Source: Halobacillus ihumii
Lineage (GTDB): Bacteria; Bacillota; Bacilli; Bacillales; Halobacillaceae
Length of the DNA stretch: 64,000 nucleotides
Reading direction: 5' to 3'
Assembly: GCF_902726645.1 (NCBI RefSeq)
Contig: NZ_CACVAO010000001.1
Location: 2,481,362 to 2,545,361, forward strand
A model generated the notes under the pieces. That model did no database searches, was not told where the DNA came from, and worked only from the letters and a program-made list of their open reading frames with translations. Every line of letters begins with the position of its first letter. Position 1 is the stretch's first letter. This document shows, piece by piece, positions 31,891-41,553 of the stretch. Both the position numbers and the translations under genes were made by a program.

Positions 31891-32751
31891 TCAGTCGTTT
31901 TGTATGCTCCAGAGGAATTGTGCGAGCGCTTGGTCGACTTCGGTAAATTCGTGCAGACCCGAGTGTGTGGCGGTTTCGTTGAAAAATATCCGTTCCTGGT
32001 AATTTACTGGCGGGATTATGCGACTGAGCCCTAGGGCACTCCGCTTACTGACCAGCCCATCCCATTGCTTGGCAGGTGGAGCTTCCTGGTTAATGACACC
32101 CGCAATCGCTAAAACATGAACCTTTGAGTTAATGTTTTCTTTATTTTTGATCATATTTGTTAAAGCATGTGAATCTGCTTTTAAATCAATTGTAGCTGCT
32201 CCCGTGTTCACAGCAAAATAACTCTCTTGCTTAATACCTAAAAAAGGACTGCCAACAGTAACTAGTTTATTCACTGAAGGAAAATCCCCTTGTTGATTAT
32301 TTAACAGGAAATTCGCGGAAGCGAGGCCTCCCATAGAATGACCGACAAGGTTAACTTGTTCAACACCATGATCCACTTTAAGGGTATGCATCACTTTTTT
32401 TAACCAATGTGTTTGATCCTTTAAATTAGCACGGTCATTTTCAAACAGGATTTGAATAAACGGATTCAACGAGTGAGGAATATTCCCTCGCACCCGCAGA
32501 TCTCCTGAGGATGAAACGTGAATAACCATCTGCTTAGATCCCCAATTGTTGTTTTCAAAACGCTGAAGCATTGTATTGAATGTTCCAGGCCCGCCTTTGA
32601 ACCCATGAACAAATAGGGTTGGAATGGTCGAATTGGTTTTTTCAGAACGGGTAGGTGAGGAGTTCATAAAGAAGATGGAACTGCCTAGTAGAAAGAACAA
32701 GATGGGAACTAGGATATATTTTTTTCTTTCTTTATATATATGACTGCGCAT
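31891..32751 (-). CDS. Exported alpha/beta hydrolase, DUF915 type
   Basis: A 286-residue protein with an N-terminal signal/anchor segment (about residues 11-30) and an alpha/beta-hydrolase domain. The oxyanion strand reads FVHGFKGGPGTFNTM and the nucleophile elbow is GHSMGG; a C-terminal His is in NETATHSGLHE. DUF915 proteins are lipase-like surface hydrolases of Gram-positive bacteria; the substrate is unknown. GGAGGAAGATC on the minus strand precedes ATG 32751. Monocistronic. Confidence 0.8.
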   Translation of the reverse strand: MRSHIYKERKKYILVPILFFLLGSSIFFMNSSPTRSEKTNSTIPTLFVHGFKGGPGTFNTMLQRFENNNWGSKQMVIHVSSSGDLRVRGNIPHSLNPFIQILFENDRANLKDQTHWLKKVMHTLKVDHGVEQVNLVGHSMGGLASANFLLNNQQGDFPSVNKLVTVGSPFLGIKQESYFAVNTGAATIDLKADSHALTNMIKNKENINSKVHVLAIAGVINQEAPPAKQWDGLVSKRSALGLSRIIPPVNYQERIFFNETATHSGLHEFTEVDQALAQFLWSIQND

Positions 32752-32840
32752 GATCTTCCTCCTGGTTGCATTTCTTGCTCTAGTGTAACATATTTACGCC
32801 ATTTATATTACATTTTCATTACAAATATTACAAATGTAAC

Positions 32841-32877
32841 AAAAGAAAAAGACCAGTCCCGATTGCGGGGACTGACC
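32841..32877 (-). terminator. Rho-independent terminator of the Bax-inhibitor-like gene
   Basis: On the minus strand GGTCAGTCCC pairs with GGGACTGGTC, followed by TTTTTCTTTT. It starts 5 bp beyond the stop codon. Confidence 0.88.
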
Positions 32878-32881
32878 TTTA

Positions 32882-33607
32882 TTATCTCCTCAATTTTTGT
32901 AATAAACGAAGGATTTCTATATAGAGCCACACAAGTGTAATCATCAGTCCAAAGGCCCCATACCATTCCATATGTTTAGGTGCTCCTTTGTCAACGCCTC
33001 GTTCAATGAAATCAAAATCAAGTACGAGGTTTAAGGCCGCAACCGCGACAATCACCAAACTAATCCCAATCCCAATCGGTCCACTTGAGTGCAAGTAAGG
33101 AACACTTGCCTGAAAAAAGATATTTAAAATGAAATTAACGATATAGACAATAAAGATCGCTAGCGTAGCCGAAATAACCATTAATCTAAAGTTCTTCGTT
33201 ACTTTAATGATGCCTGTTGCATAGAGAAACAGGAGCGCACCCATAACAGCAAAGGTTAAAGAAGCTGCTTGAATGACAATCCCCGGGTAGTTTGATTCCG
33301 CGAACGAAGAAATTCCTCCAATGAAAAAACCTTCGAGTGCTGCGTAAATAGGTGCTGTAACAGGTGCTGCTTTTGGAATGAAGATCGTGATCAGGGCGAA
33401 AACCAACCCTCCAATCGCACCGATGATCATCATGAGGCTGACGTTTACTCCCTGTGAAAACTGATACCATGTGTAAAGTGCTGAACCGAGTAAAAAGAGA
33501 AATAAAAAGAAGGTTTTGGCTACGGTTCCACCGAGAGACATTGTTGCCCCGGGGTTGCCGGACCTTTGAAAGGTTTTATCTTTTAAAACGGGATTTCCAC
33601 TTCGCAT
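32882..33607 (-). CDS. Bax inhibitor-1/YccA family membrane protein
   Basis: A 241-residue protein with seven predicted membrane segments after a polar N-terminus (RSGNPVLKDKTF). The family's conserved region includes LYATGIIKVTKNFRLMVISA and, at the C-terminus, DFIERGVDKGAPKHMEWYGAFG, read in pieces. It is of the YccA-like group whose role in bacteria is uncertain; some family members leak calcium or modulate membrane proteases. AAGGAGTGACGGAA places the start at ATG 33607, not the GTG three codons earlier. Confidence 0.85.
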   Translation of the reverse strand: MRSGNPVLKDKTFQRSGNPGATMSLGGTVAKTFFLFLFLLGSALYTWYQFSQGVNVSLMMIIGAIGGLVFALITIFIPKAAPVTAPIYAALEGFFIGGISSFAESNYPGIVIQAASLTFAVMGALLFLYATGIIKVTKNFRLMVISATLAIFIVYIVNFILNIFFQASVPYLHSSGPIGIGISLVIVAVAALNLVLDFDFIERGVDKGAPKHMEWYGAFGLMITLVWLYIEILRLLQKLRR

Positions 33608-33765
33608 TTCCGTCACTCCTTTGTTTAAGTATAAAGGCAGGATAAGGGTAGAATAAAGTAAGAACCATTAACAAGTGTCAAATCCGTTTCAGTCATGAAT
33701 GTTTACTTATTTGCCCATGAAGGAAAACCTATTATACATTTCCCAAATCGGAAAGGAGAATATCA

Positions 33766-34191
33766 ATGAATCAGCAAGCGCTTAAAGAAAAGATTTTTGA
33801 TATTATGGAAAAGCACCAAGTTGGTACGCTGGCAACAGTTAAAGACGGAAAGCCGTATTCAAGGTTTATGACCTTTTCAAATGATGATGAATTTACTTTC
33901 TACACCCCTACGAATAAAAAAACTCATAAAGCAGAGGAAATTGAGGCGAATCCCAATGTTTACATTTTAATTGGGTACGAGGGTGAAGGACTTGGCGATG
34001 CCTACCTGGAAGTAGAAGGACAAGCTAAGATCCGTGACGATCAGAATATAAAAGATCAATTGTGGAATGACAGAATGAAACAGTGGTTTTCTGGAAAAGA
34101 TGACCCTGAATATATCGTATTGGAGATTTATCCAGAGAGCATTCGATTAATGAATGCAGGAGCTCAGACACCTGAAGAATTAGAATTATAA
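33766..34191 (+). CDS. ydaG: Pyridoxamine 5'-phosphate oxidase-like FMN protein, general stress protein 26-like
   Basis: A 141-residue split-barrel flavin-binding protein. The N-terminal KHQVGTLATVKDGKPYSRFM is the typical start and THKAEEIEANPNVYI follows. It matches the length and pattern of B. subtilis YdaG (GSP26), a general-stress protein of unknown reaction. CGGAAAGGAG precedes ATG 33766. A promoter-like TTGCCC-16 bp-TATACA lies upstream (33711-33738), but no SigB consensus was found. The gene symbol is by similarity only. Confidence 0.78.
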   Translation: MNQQALKEKIFDIMEKHQVGTLATVKDGKPYSRFMTFSNDDEFTFYTPTNKKTHKAEEIEANPNVYILIGYEGEGLGDAYLEVEGQAKIRDDQNIKDQLWNDRMKQWFSGKDDPEYIVLEIYPESIRLMNAGAQTPEELEL

Positions 34192-34221
34192 TTCTGGACA
34201 TAAGTAATGCAATGATGTCAA

Positions 34222-34465
34222 AATACGAAGACTCCCGCTGGAACAGCGCGAGCCAAGGATCCCACGGGAAAGCGTCCTTTGCTTTCCGAGGAAGGTCGTC
34301 GTTTAGAGGATGTTTCTACTATAAACGAGACAGAGGAAGTTCGACTTAGTTCGGCACGTCCTGTGGGGCCGACGGAGCGAGGGAAGAAATTTTTTCTCTG
34401 CATAAAAACAATCCGAACTGATTCGGATTGTTTTTATGTTTTATTCAGTTTTGTCTCAGCCTCTT
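34222..34465 (-). repeat. MITE-like dispersed repeat, long form, copy A
   Basis: Read on the minus strand it begins AGAGGCTGAGACAAAACTG, contains a hairpin built on AATCCGAA/TTCGGATT and a core CGCTCCGTCGGCCCCACAGG, and ends near CGGGAGTCTTCG. Copy B at 41554-41805 is the same element in the opposite direction. The internal hairpin followed by GTTTTTATG can act as a terminator for the plus-strand gene before it. No protein is encoded. Confidence 0.78.
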
Positions 34466-34467
34466 AT

Positions 34468-34779
34468 TTAATGATGCAGAGCGTGTTTGATCATTTGCTG
34501 AAGCACGTTAATAACATGTTCATCATCGTGAGAATAGTAAATCGTCGTCCCCTCCCTGCGATATTTAACGAGTCGCAAATTTTTAAGAAATCGGAGCTGA
34601 TGAGAGACTGTTGATTGCCGAAGCCCAAGGGTTTCAGAGATTTCATTAACCGCATATTCCCTTTCAAAAAGGAGATTTAAAATCCGAATTCTGGTTGGAT
34701 CAGACAAGGCTTTGAACGTTTGACTGACAATAAATAGCGTTTCTTCATCCAAGTCTTTCAAATAAAAAGAATCATCCAT
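34468..34779 (-). CDS. ArsR/SmtB-family metal-responsive repressor
   Basis: A 103-residue winged-helix regulator ([14 protein letters not shown], then the recognition helix in [16 protein letters not shown] and the wing in [13 protein letters not shown]). The C-terminal ILxxH-type helix ([19 protein letters not shown]) has the histidines typical of CzrA-like zinc/cobalt sensors. GGAGGG places the start at ATG 34779, which overlaps the end of the CDF exporter gene by 8 bp. It should repress the operon until zinc or a similar metal accumulates. Confidence 0.85.
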   Translation of the reverse strand: MDDSFYLKDLDEETLFIVSQTFKALSDPTRIRILNLLFEREYAVNEISETLGLRQSTVSHQLRFLKNLRLVKYRREGTTIYYSHDDEHVINVLQQMIKHALHH

Positions 34780-35680
34780 GCTGAAACCCTCCTTCATCCT
34801 GCTCATGCATAGAACAGTACTCATCTTCATACTCAATTTCAATTGTAATATGGTCAAGGTGAATCGTATTAATGATCGATTTTACTTGTTCCTTGATTGT
34901 ACATATCTCTTCCTTGGAAGCGGAAGAAGGCACCACAATATGTGTGGAGAAGGCGTGGTGTTCCCCATCCAGTGACCATAAGTGAGTATGGTGGGTAGAT
35001 TCAACGTGCTGAAGTGCATTGATTCGGTCAACCACACTTTCCAGATTAACATCTTCGGGGACTCCTTCAAGAAATAACCGCATCGTTTTGATTAAATTTA
35101 AGACAACGTTATATAAAATGTATAGGGTGATGGCAATGGAAGCAATCGGATCGAGAATCGGTAAATAGGCGAAGGCCATGACGATGCCGACAACTAGTAC
35201 AGCCACCCATCCGAGAACGTCCTCAAGAAGGTGCAGCGACATGACTTTCTGGTTCATTGATTCCCCACCGCGCAGCCGAAAAGCTGCTGCTCCATTAACA
35301 ATAATTCCTAATATAGCGAACGCGATCATTCCGCCCGCATGTGGTTGCTCGGGATCCATAAGTCTCGGGATTGCCTCTGTTAAAATAAACACGGATCCTA
35401 CGATTAACACAATACTGTTAATAAGTGCAGCTAGAAGTGAGAAGCGTTTATAGCCAAAAGAGAAATTATGGTTTTTTCCTTTTTTCGAGTACTTTTGCAG
35501 AAACCATGCTAACCCGAGGGATAGCGAATCACCTAAATCGTGTAACGCATCTGAAAGGATCGCCATACTGTTGGTTAAAATTCCTCCGACAATCTCCAGG
35601 AGTGTAAACCCCAAGTTTAGAAAGAAAGCTAATTTAATATTTCCAGTCGTATGGTCATGATGATGGTGATGGTGCCCCAT
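34772..35680 (-). CDS. Cation diffusion facilitator (zinc/cobalt exporter, CzcD-like)
   Basis: A 302-residue CDF transporter with six membrane segments, the metal-binding ALHDLGDS in helix 2 and the HxxxD-type partner [10 protein letters not shown] in helix 5, and a cytoplasmic C-terminal domain containing [18 protein letters not shown] histidine cluster ([10 protein letters not shown]) opens the protein and another lies at the end. It exports divalent metal in exchange for protons. AAGGGGGGTTCAGC precedes ATG 35680. First gene of a two-gene operon with the ArsR repressor. Confidence 0.9.
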   Translation of the reverse strand: MGHHHHHHDHTTGNIKLAFFLNLGFTLLEIVGGILTNSMAILSDALHDLGDSLSLGLAWFLQKYSKKGKNHNFSFGYKRFSLLAALINSIVLIVGSVFILTEAIPRLMDPEQPHAGGMIAFAILGIIVNGAAAFRLRGGESMNQKVMSLHLLEDVLGWVAVLVVGIVMAFAYLPILDPIASIAITLYILYNVVLNLIKTMRLFLEGVPEDVNLESVVDRINALQHVESTHHTHLWSLDGEHHAFSTHIVVPSSASKEEICTIKEQVKSIINTIHLDHITIEIEYEDEYCSMHEQDEGGFQHG

Positions 35681-35700
35681 GCTGAACCCCCCTTATTTCA

Positions 35701-35726
35701 ATATATGTTTATATGTTCATATATAT
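35701..35726 (-). promoter_or_regulatory. Candidate ArsR-type operator of the metal-export operon
   Basis: An AT-rich inverted repeat ATATATG...CATATAT with ATATGAACATATAA on the minus strand resembles CzrA/SmtB 12-2-12 operators. It begins 20 bp upstream of the exporter start codon, where a repressor would block transcription. Confidence 0.55.
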
Positions 35727-35937
35727 AATACTACTGAACAGTTAAAAAGGTGTCAACTTGTTGCTGGCTCTTTTTAACTATGCCCATTTTAATTAGTTTC
35801 ACTAGTACAGGGAGAGTGGTTTGAGGGAAGAGATTTTCCCACAATGAATTTATTCTAAAATGTGGTGTGAGTTATATTCTTTATTCAAATAAAGAGTTTT
35901 TGTATAGTGAGAGTATCATGTATGGAGGAGAATGATT

Positions 35938-36381
35938 ATGAAGTGGATTCAAAAAACATTTCACGAGCTCACTACTCAAGAACTGTATAAAATTTTGGAG
36001 TTGAGAACAGAAGTATTTGTCGTTGAACAAAATTGTCCGTACAAAGAGGTGGACGGACTTGATGAAGAATGTGTACATATTTGGCTTGAAGAGGGCGGAG
36101 AAATGATTGCCTACTGTAGAATTGTTCCATCGCAGGCAAGTGGGGAGTATGATTCAATTGGCCGCGTACTTGTCGTGAAGCAGCAGCGCGGTAAAGGTTA
36201 TGCAAGAGATCTCATGCATAAAGCAATTGAGACATTAAAGCAGAAAGACAATATTGAGAGGATATCCCTGCATGGGCAGGAGTACTTAAGACATTTTTAT
36301 GGATCGTTTGGCTTTCAAGAGGTTACAGAAGTTTACTTGGAAGACAACATCCCGCATGTGGATATGGTGATGAAGGTATAG
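35938..36381 (+). CDS. GNAT acetyltransferase, ElaA-like
   Basis: A 147-residue GNAT protein of the ElaA type: WIQKTFHELTTQELYKILELR followed by VEQNCPYKEVDGLDEE in pieces, then the acetyl-CoA loop VKQQRGKGYARDLM. It transfers an acetyl group from acetyl-CoA to an unknown amine. GGAGGAG at 35924-35930 fits ATG 35938; an ATG two codons earlier is too close. Divergent from the CDF operon. Confidence 0.83.
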   Translation: MKWIQKTFHELTTQELYKILELRTEVFVVEQNCPYKEVDGLDEECVHIWLEEGGEMIAYCRIVPSQASGEYDSIGRVLVVKQQRGKGYARDLMHKAIETLKQKDNIERISLHGQEYLRHFYGSFGFQEVTEVYLEDNIPHVDMVMKV

Positions 36382-36456
36382 CCTTTGCAATATGTTTGAG
36401 GACAAGTATGAGGTGGAAAATATATTTTGTGACTTACAAAATTGGAGGGAACTCAC

Positions 36457-37911
36457 ATGAGTCCGCAAACATTTACTAAACAATATATCAATGGGGAGTG
36501 GAAGACGGGGGCAAGCGAACAAACCGTTGAGAATATAAATCCCTATACTCATCATACTATTGCAAGTATTCCATCAGCTAATGAGGAAGACTTGGACCAA
36601 GCATATAAGTCTGCACAGGCAGCACAGAAAGATTGGAAAAAGGTTACACCAGGGAAAAAACAAGATTACTTTGATTCACTACAAAAAGTTGTGGCGGATC
36701 GCAAGGATGAAATTATAGATTGGCTTGTGAAGGAATCGGGGAGTACGCTGACTAAAGCAGAGGCAGAGTTCCAGACAGCTAATGGCATTCTTCGAGAAGC
36801 TGCTTCATTTCCAACACGTATGGAAGGACAAATCCTGCCATCGAACATACCGGGGAAAGAAAACCGTATTTATCGTTCTCCTAAAGGAGTCATTGGAGTT
36901 ATTGGCCCTTGGAACTTCCCGTTTCATTTAGCGATGAGATCGGTGGCGCCGGCCATTGCCACAGGTAATACAGTAGTGGTTAAACCAGCCTCAAGCACTC
37001 CTGCTACAGCAGGGCTGCTTCTTGCTGAACTATTTGAAGAGGCAGGATTTCCGGCTGGAGTATTGAATGTTGTCGTAGGCCGTGGCTCTGAAATTGGAGA
37101 TGCTTTTGTAACGCATCCTATACCTGCACTCATTTCATTTACGGGTTCTACAGAGGTGGGCAGCCATATCGGAGAGCTCGCCGGAAAGCATCTAAAGGAT
37201 ACGGCCCTTGAATTAGGCGGTAATAACGCAATGCTCGTCCTTGATGACGCTGATATTGACAGGGCTGTCGAAGCTGCTTCCTTCGGTAAGTTTTTACACC
37301 AAGGACAAATTTGCATCGCACTCAACCGAATCATTGTTCATGAGTCAGTTCATGATGAATTTGTATCAGCTCTTCAGCAAAAAATCCAAAAGCTGCAGGT
37401 TGGCGACCCTGCTGAAAAAGAAACGATCGTGGGTCCGCTCATTAATCAAGAAGCCGCTGAGCGTATTCAAAAGAATATGAACGACAGCCTTGAACAGGGA
37501 GCTGAAAAACTTGCTGGCGGAGAGGTAACGGGAAACTTGATACAACCGACTTTATTAACAAATGTAACGAATGACATGCCAATTGCGAACAACGAAATCT
37601 TCGGTCCGGTAGCTGCTGTTATTCAAGTGGCTAATGAAGAGGAAGCGATTAAACTGGCTAATGACTCACCATATGGCTTAAGTGGTTCGGTGTTCACGAC
37701 TGATATTCATCGTGGTGTTGAAGTAGCTAAACAAATAGACACGGGTATGATTCATGTGAACGACCAATCTGTCAACGATGAAGGACATGTTGCCTTCGGT
37801 GGTGAAAAACAATCTGGACTAGGACGTTTTGGCGGTTCTTGGGCAATTGATAAATTTACAACAGTCAAAACGATTGGGGTCATGAGCGGGTATCGAGAAT
37901 TTCCATTTTAA
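36457..37911 (+). CDS. NAD(P)-dependent aldehyde dehydrogenase (YfmT-like)
   Basis: A 484-residue ALDH that oxidises an aldehyde to the acid. The cofactor region is IGPWNFPFHLA and FTGSTEVG, the general base is in ELGGNNAML, and the catalytic cysteine is Cys286 in QGQICIALNR. The sequence pattern is closest to the YfmT/vanillin/benzaldehyde dehydrogenase group rather than betaine-aldehyde dehydrogenase. TTGGAGGG places the start at ATG 36457 rather than the TTG at 36442. Monocistronic, ending at a strong hairpin. Confidence 0.85.
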   Translation: MSPQTFTKQYINGEWKTGASEQTVENINPYTHHTIASIPSANEEDLDQAYKSAQAAQKDWKKVTPGKKQDYFDSLQKVVADRKDEIIDWLVKESGSTLTKAEAEFQTANGILREAASFPTRMEGQILPSNIPGKENRIYRSPKGVIGVIGPWNFPFHLAMRSVAPAIATGNTVVVKPASSTPATAGLLLAELFEEAGFPAGVLNVVVGRGSEIGDAFVTHPIPALISFTGSTEVGSHIGELAGKHLKDTALELGGNNAMLVLDDADIDRAVEAASFGKFLHQGQICIALNRIIVHESVHDEFVSALQQKIQKLQVGDPAEKETIVGPLINQEAAERIQKNMNDSLEQGAEKLAGGEVTGNLIQPTLLTNVTNDMPIANNEIFGPVAAVIQVANEEEAIKLANDSPYGLSGSVFTTDIHRGVEVAKQIDTGMIHVNDQSVNDEGHVAFGGEKQSGLGRFGGSWAIDKFTTVKTIGVMSGYREFPF

Positions 37912-37921
37912 TAAATAAAGA

Positions 37922-37957
37922 CGGAGTCAGAGTGCTATTGCTCTGACTCCGCTTTTT
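37922..37957. terminator. Bidirectional terminator between aldehyde dehydrogenase and aminotransferase genes
   Basis: CGGAGTCAGAG pairs with CTCTGACTCCG around an 8-nt loop, with GCTTTTT on the plus strand. The stop codon and the last codons of the minus-strand aminotransferase lie inside the hairpin. Confidence 0.85.
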
Positions 37958-39122
37958 GGAATTTTTTAAAGCGACGGATTGATTCTTCAAGGTCTTCTTT
38001 CGAGTTATTCAGTCCAATTCTAACGTATCCTTCCCCATAGGTTCCAAAGCCAATACCTGGAGCCACAAACAATCCAACTTGATCCAGCAAAGCATCAGCA
38101 AAAGATTGTGATGAATAGCCTTCAGGTACCTTCAACCATACGAAAAAGGATCCTTTACATGGCTGGAGGTCCCAGCCTAACTCTTCAAACCCTTCTGCCA
38201 GAATATCTCTTCTTTCCTCATACGTTTGCCGTAATTCTCTAACAGAATCCTGAGGCTCAAGTAAAGCTGTAGCTGTAGCTTCCTGAAGGGCACCGAACAG
38301 ACTCACATGATAGTGATCCTGAATTAGTTCGATCGCTTCGACCACACTAGGGTTTCCAACAGCAAAGGCAACACGCCACCCAGCCATGTTATAAGTTTTA
38401 GACATCGTATAGATTTCAATTCCCACTTCTTTTGATCCAGGCATTTGCAGAAAACTCAGCGGTTTTTTATGTTCATCAAATCCGATAGCTCCATACGCGA
38501 AATCATGAACCACACAAATATCATGCATATCAGCAAAGTCAATGGTTTCCTGGAAAAATTCCTCTGAAGCGACAGCTCCTGTAGGGTTATTTGGATAGTT
38601 GAGGAACATTAATTTAGCTTTTTCCAAAATGTTGTTGTCCAATTGTGCATAGTCTGGTAGAAAGTCATTCTCGCGCAGAAGCGGCATCGACTTCATGACA
38701 GCATCGGCTATGGAGACACCAGACCAGTAATCTGGGTAACCAGGATCAGGCACGAGTGCGACATCTCCCGGATTAAGAAGGCACTGACTTAGCTCTACAA
38801 GCCCGGCTTTACTGCCGGACATGATTGCAACTTCTGAGGAGGGGTCTACTTCAACGTCATATTCACGTTTATAGAACTCAGCGACCGACTCCTTTAGAAA
38901 ATCAAATCCCTTAAAGGGCGGGTATTTATGATAAACCGGGTTTTCAGAGGCCTTTTGCAATGATTGAACAACGTGGGGAGGGGTAGGTTGATCGGGATTA
39001 CCCTGTCCCAAGTTCAGAACATCGTGGCCTTGGTTCTGATATGTATTTAACTTTTTAACGAGTGTTGCAAAAAATTGATCGGGCAGTCTTTTCAGCGTTT
39101 CCGATTGGGGGAATGTTTTCAT
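37935..39122 (-). CDS. PLP-dependent aminotransferase, class I/II (MtnE/YkrV-like)
   Basis: A 395-residue fold-type I aminotransferase. The PLP lysine is Lys242 in TMSKTYNMAGWR; NYPNNPTGA and the substrate-side Arg in EGYVRIGL are present. It resembles MtnE (methionine salvage, ketomethiobutyrate transamination) and LL-DAP aminotransferase-like proteins. A nitrilase-family amidase similar to MtnU lies 3 kb away, which weakly supports methionine salvage, but no other mtn genes are seen. AAGGTGCGATACT precedes ATG 39122; the frame from 39140 is rejected. Confidence 0.8.
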   Translation of the reverse strand: MKTFPQSETLKRLPDQFFATLVKKLNTYQNQGHDVLNLGQGNPDQPTPPHVVQSLQKASENPVYHKYPPFKGFDFLKESVAEFYKREYDVEVDPSSEVAIMSGSKAGLVELSQCLLNPGDVALVPDPGYPDYWSGVSIADAVMKSMPLLRENDFLPDYAQLDNNILEKAKLMFLNYPNNPTGAVASEEFFQETIDFADMHDICVVHDFAYGAIGFDEHKKPLSFLQMPGSKEVGIEIYTMSKTYNMAGWRVAFAVGNPSVVEAIELIQDHYHVSLFGALQEATATALLEPQDSVRELRQTYEERRDILAEGFEELGWDLQPCKGSFFVWLKVPEGYSSQSFADALLDQVGLFVAPGIGFGTYGEGYVRIGLNNSKEDLEESIRRFKKFQKAESEQ

Positions 39123-39264
39123 AGTATCGCACCTTTTCATAAAATTTTTGAAAAGTCTAATAAGTTATCATAACGTGTGAACGGTAATTTGTAAAGCAGC
39201 TCTGTTTTTGCTGAACTGCAAATTGGGGTATAAATAAGATAGATGATGAGAAGGAGTGGTCGGA

Positions 39265-40596
39265 ATGAAGTTTGTGATTATTGGCGGAGATGCAGCCGGC
39301 ATGAGTGCGGCGATGCAAATTGTTCGTAATAGTGAAGGAAATGAAATTGTTACGTTGGAACGTGGTGAAATCTATTCGTACGGCCAGTGTGGTCTGCCAT
39401 ATGTATTTGGAGGAGAGGTGGAATCATTTGATGATTTAGTTGCCAGAACGCCGGAGCAGTTTCGCAATAAGTATGGAATTGATGCGAGGCAGCTTCATGA
39501 AGTTACCAAAGTGGACTGTGACCACAAAGTCGTTTACGGAATCGATCATAACAGCGGGGAAAAGTTTAAAGAATCCTATGATCGTTTACTTATCGCTACG
39601 GGTGCAGATCCCGTCATGCCGCCATGGGAAGGAAAGGATCTGTCTGGTATTTACTCATTAAAAACGATCCCTGATGCAAAGGATATTATGGCCGGGTTAG
39701 GAGATAAAGCAGATCAAGTGACGATTATCGGTGGAGGTTATATTGGCCTGGAGATGGCTGAGAATTTGGCTGCCATTGGGAAGAAAATAAATATTATTGA
39801 TCGTGGCGATCGTTTAGGCAAAATTTTTGACGAAGATATGAGTGAATTCATTCATAAGGAAGCTGAGAAGCAAGGTGTTGAGTTGTTACTTGGTGAATCT
39901 GTAGAAGGGTTCAATGGAACGAAAAAGGTAAACAGTGTGATCACCGATAAAGGAGAATATGAAACTGATCTTGTTCTGGCAGCTGTCGGTGTAGCTCCTA
40001 ACACTTCTTTTTTAAACGGAACAGGCATTTATACGAGTTATCATCAGGCGATTGAAGTAAATGCTTTTATGGAAACGAGCATTATGGATATTTATGCAGC
40101 GGGAGATTGTGCTACACAGTTTAACCGTGTTAAGCAGCGGCCGGATTATGTGCCGCTTGGAACCCATGCAAATAAACAAGGTCGAATTGCAGGGTTAAAT
40201 ATGGTAGATCACCCTCGAACTTTTCAGGGGATTGTCGGTACTTCCATTCTGAAGTTCTTCGATTTGACGCTTGGCAGGACAGGAATTTCCTCCCAGGAGG
40301 CAAAGGAAGCACATATCCCTTACAAAACAGTGAAAATTGACTCTACACACGCAGCCGGATATTATTCAAAAGAAGATCCGATGACACTGAAACTGATTTA
40401 CGATGAACAATCAAGACAGTTACTTGGAGGCCAGGTTATCGGAGGTCAGGGTGTTGATAAACGAATCGATGTGCTGGCAACAGCGATTTACCATGGTATG
40501 AAGGTTGATGAGCTTGTTGATTTGGATCTCTCTTACTCTCCGCCTTATAACAGTGTGTGGGATCCGATTCAGCAAGCGGCGCGCCGTGCTAAGTGA
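39265..40596 (+). CDS. CoA-disulfide reductase / NADH oxidase-like flavoprotein
   Basis: A 443-residue pyridine nucleotide-disulfide oxidoreductase with one redox cysteine, Cys42 ([14 protein letters not shown]), the pattern of CoA-disulfide reductases and NADH oxidases. FAD site [13 protein letters not shown](P) site [18 protein letters not shown] site YAAGDCA and the C-terminal dimerisation tyrosines ([14 protein letters not shown]) are all present. It keeps CoA or a similar thiol reduced. AAGGAG places the start at ATG 39265 (GTG 39256 rejected). Monocistronic. Confidence 0.83.
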   Translation: MKFVIIGGDAAGMSAAMQIVRNSEGNEIVTLERGEIYSYGQCGLPYVFGGEVESFDDLVARTPEQFRNKYGIDARQLHEVTKVDCDHKVVYGIDHNSGEKFKESYDRLLIATGADPVMPPWEGKDLSGIYSLKTIPDAKDIMAGLGDKADQVTIIGGGYIGLEMAENLAAIGKKINIIDRGDRLGKIFDEDMSEFIHKEAEKQGVELLLGESVEGFNGTKKVNSVITDKGEYETDLVLAAVGVAPNTSFLNGTGIYTSYHQAIEVNAFMETSIMDIYAAGDCATQFNRVKQRPDYVPLGTHANKQGRIAGLNMVDHPRTFQGIVGTSILKFFDLTLGRTGISSQEAKEAHIPYKTVKIDSTHAAGYYSKEDPMTLKLIYDEQSRQLLGGQVIGGQGVDKRIDVLATAIYHGMKVDELVDLDLSYSPPYNSVWDPIQQAARRAK

Positions 40597-40696
40597 AACA
40601 TTTTTCCCTGGTCGGAGCGGATGTGTGAAATGCGGCAGTAGTGCAGACGCCTCTAAAAGCAGTAATATTTTTGATTTATTTTTTGGATAAAGGTAA

Positions 40697-40728
40697 AGCA
40701 TCCACAAGGCTGGGTGCTTTTCCTTTTG
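40697..40728 (+). terminator. Rho-independent terminator after the CoA-disulfide-reductase gene
   Basis: AAAGCATCCA pairs with TGGGTGCTTT with one G-U pair, followed by TTCCTTTT. It lies about 100 bp after the stop codon. Confidence 0.75.
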
Positions 40729-40820
40729 GAAATTATATCCTTAAAAAGACAATGTTGTGATAAAATAAATAAAAGCAGAAACAGGGGAGCAACAAACAGC
40801 AGAACGAAAGGGGAAAGCAC

Positions 40821-41552
40821 ATGGAGTATAAAGGTCCATCAGTCTATGATGAGGATGATTTTTTCCAACGTTTTTTATCAAGAAGAAATAGGGTGGATAG
40901 TCCAAATAATACAATGGAATACCCGGCTTTTATGAAGTTGCTCGGAGAAGTGGATCAGACAAAGATTCTTGACCTTGGGTGTGGAGATGCTCAGTTTGGT
41001 GTGAAGTTGCTCAATCAAGGGTGCTCATCATACGAAGGAGTGGAAGGTTCGCGTAACATGGCAGCGCAAGCAGCAAAAAATCTTAACGGATTACAAGGAC
41101 ACGTGTCTCATTCCTATTTAGAGGAATGGAACTACCCTTTGAACCACTATGATTTTGTCATTTCACGGATGTCCTTCCATTACATAGAAAAACTTGAGCA
41201 CATTTTTAAGCAAATTAATCGAGCGCTTCATGAAAATGGCAGGTTTATTTTTAGTGTCCAACATCCAGTGTTAACAGCTTCACAAGTGAGTGCTGTGCAA
41301 TCATCGAGAAAGACTAATTGGGTGGTCGATGACTATTTTCAAGGGAGAAAACGAGTTGAACCGTGGATCGATGAACAAGTCGTTAAATATCATCGCACGA
41401 TTGAAGACTATGTTAAAATCATCAAAGCATCTGGTTTTAAAATGGACGATATAAGTGAATGTACGCCTAAGAGGGAAATGTTTACTAGTGAGGAAGAGTA
41501 TCGGCGAAGATTGCGGATTCCGCTGTTCCTAATATTTGCTTGCCATAAATAG
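40821..41552 (+). CDS. Class I SAM-dependent methyltransferase
   Basis: A 243-residue methyltransferase with motif I ILDLGCGDAQFG (about residues 48-59) and the YDFVISRMSFHYIEK segment. The long C-terminal part (HPVLTASQ, then WVVDDYFQGRKR) is common in small-molecule methyltransferases of Bacilli. Substrate unknown. GAAAGGGG precedes ATG 40821. Monocistronic; a MITE-like element begins right after the stop. Confidence 0.8.
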   Translation: MEYKGPSVYDEDDFFQRFLSRRNRVDSPNNTMEYPAFMKLLGEVDQTKILDLGCGDAQFGVKLLNQGCSSYEGVEGSRNMAAQAAKNLNGLQGHVSHSYLEEWNYPLNHYDFVISRMSFHYIEKLEHIFKQINRALHENGRFIFSVQHPVLTASQVSAVQSSRKTNWVVDDYFQGRKRVEPWIDEQVVKYHRTIEDYVKIIKASGFKMDDISECTPKREMFTSEEEYRRRLRIPLFLIFACHK

Positions 41553-41553
41553 A

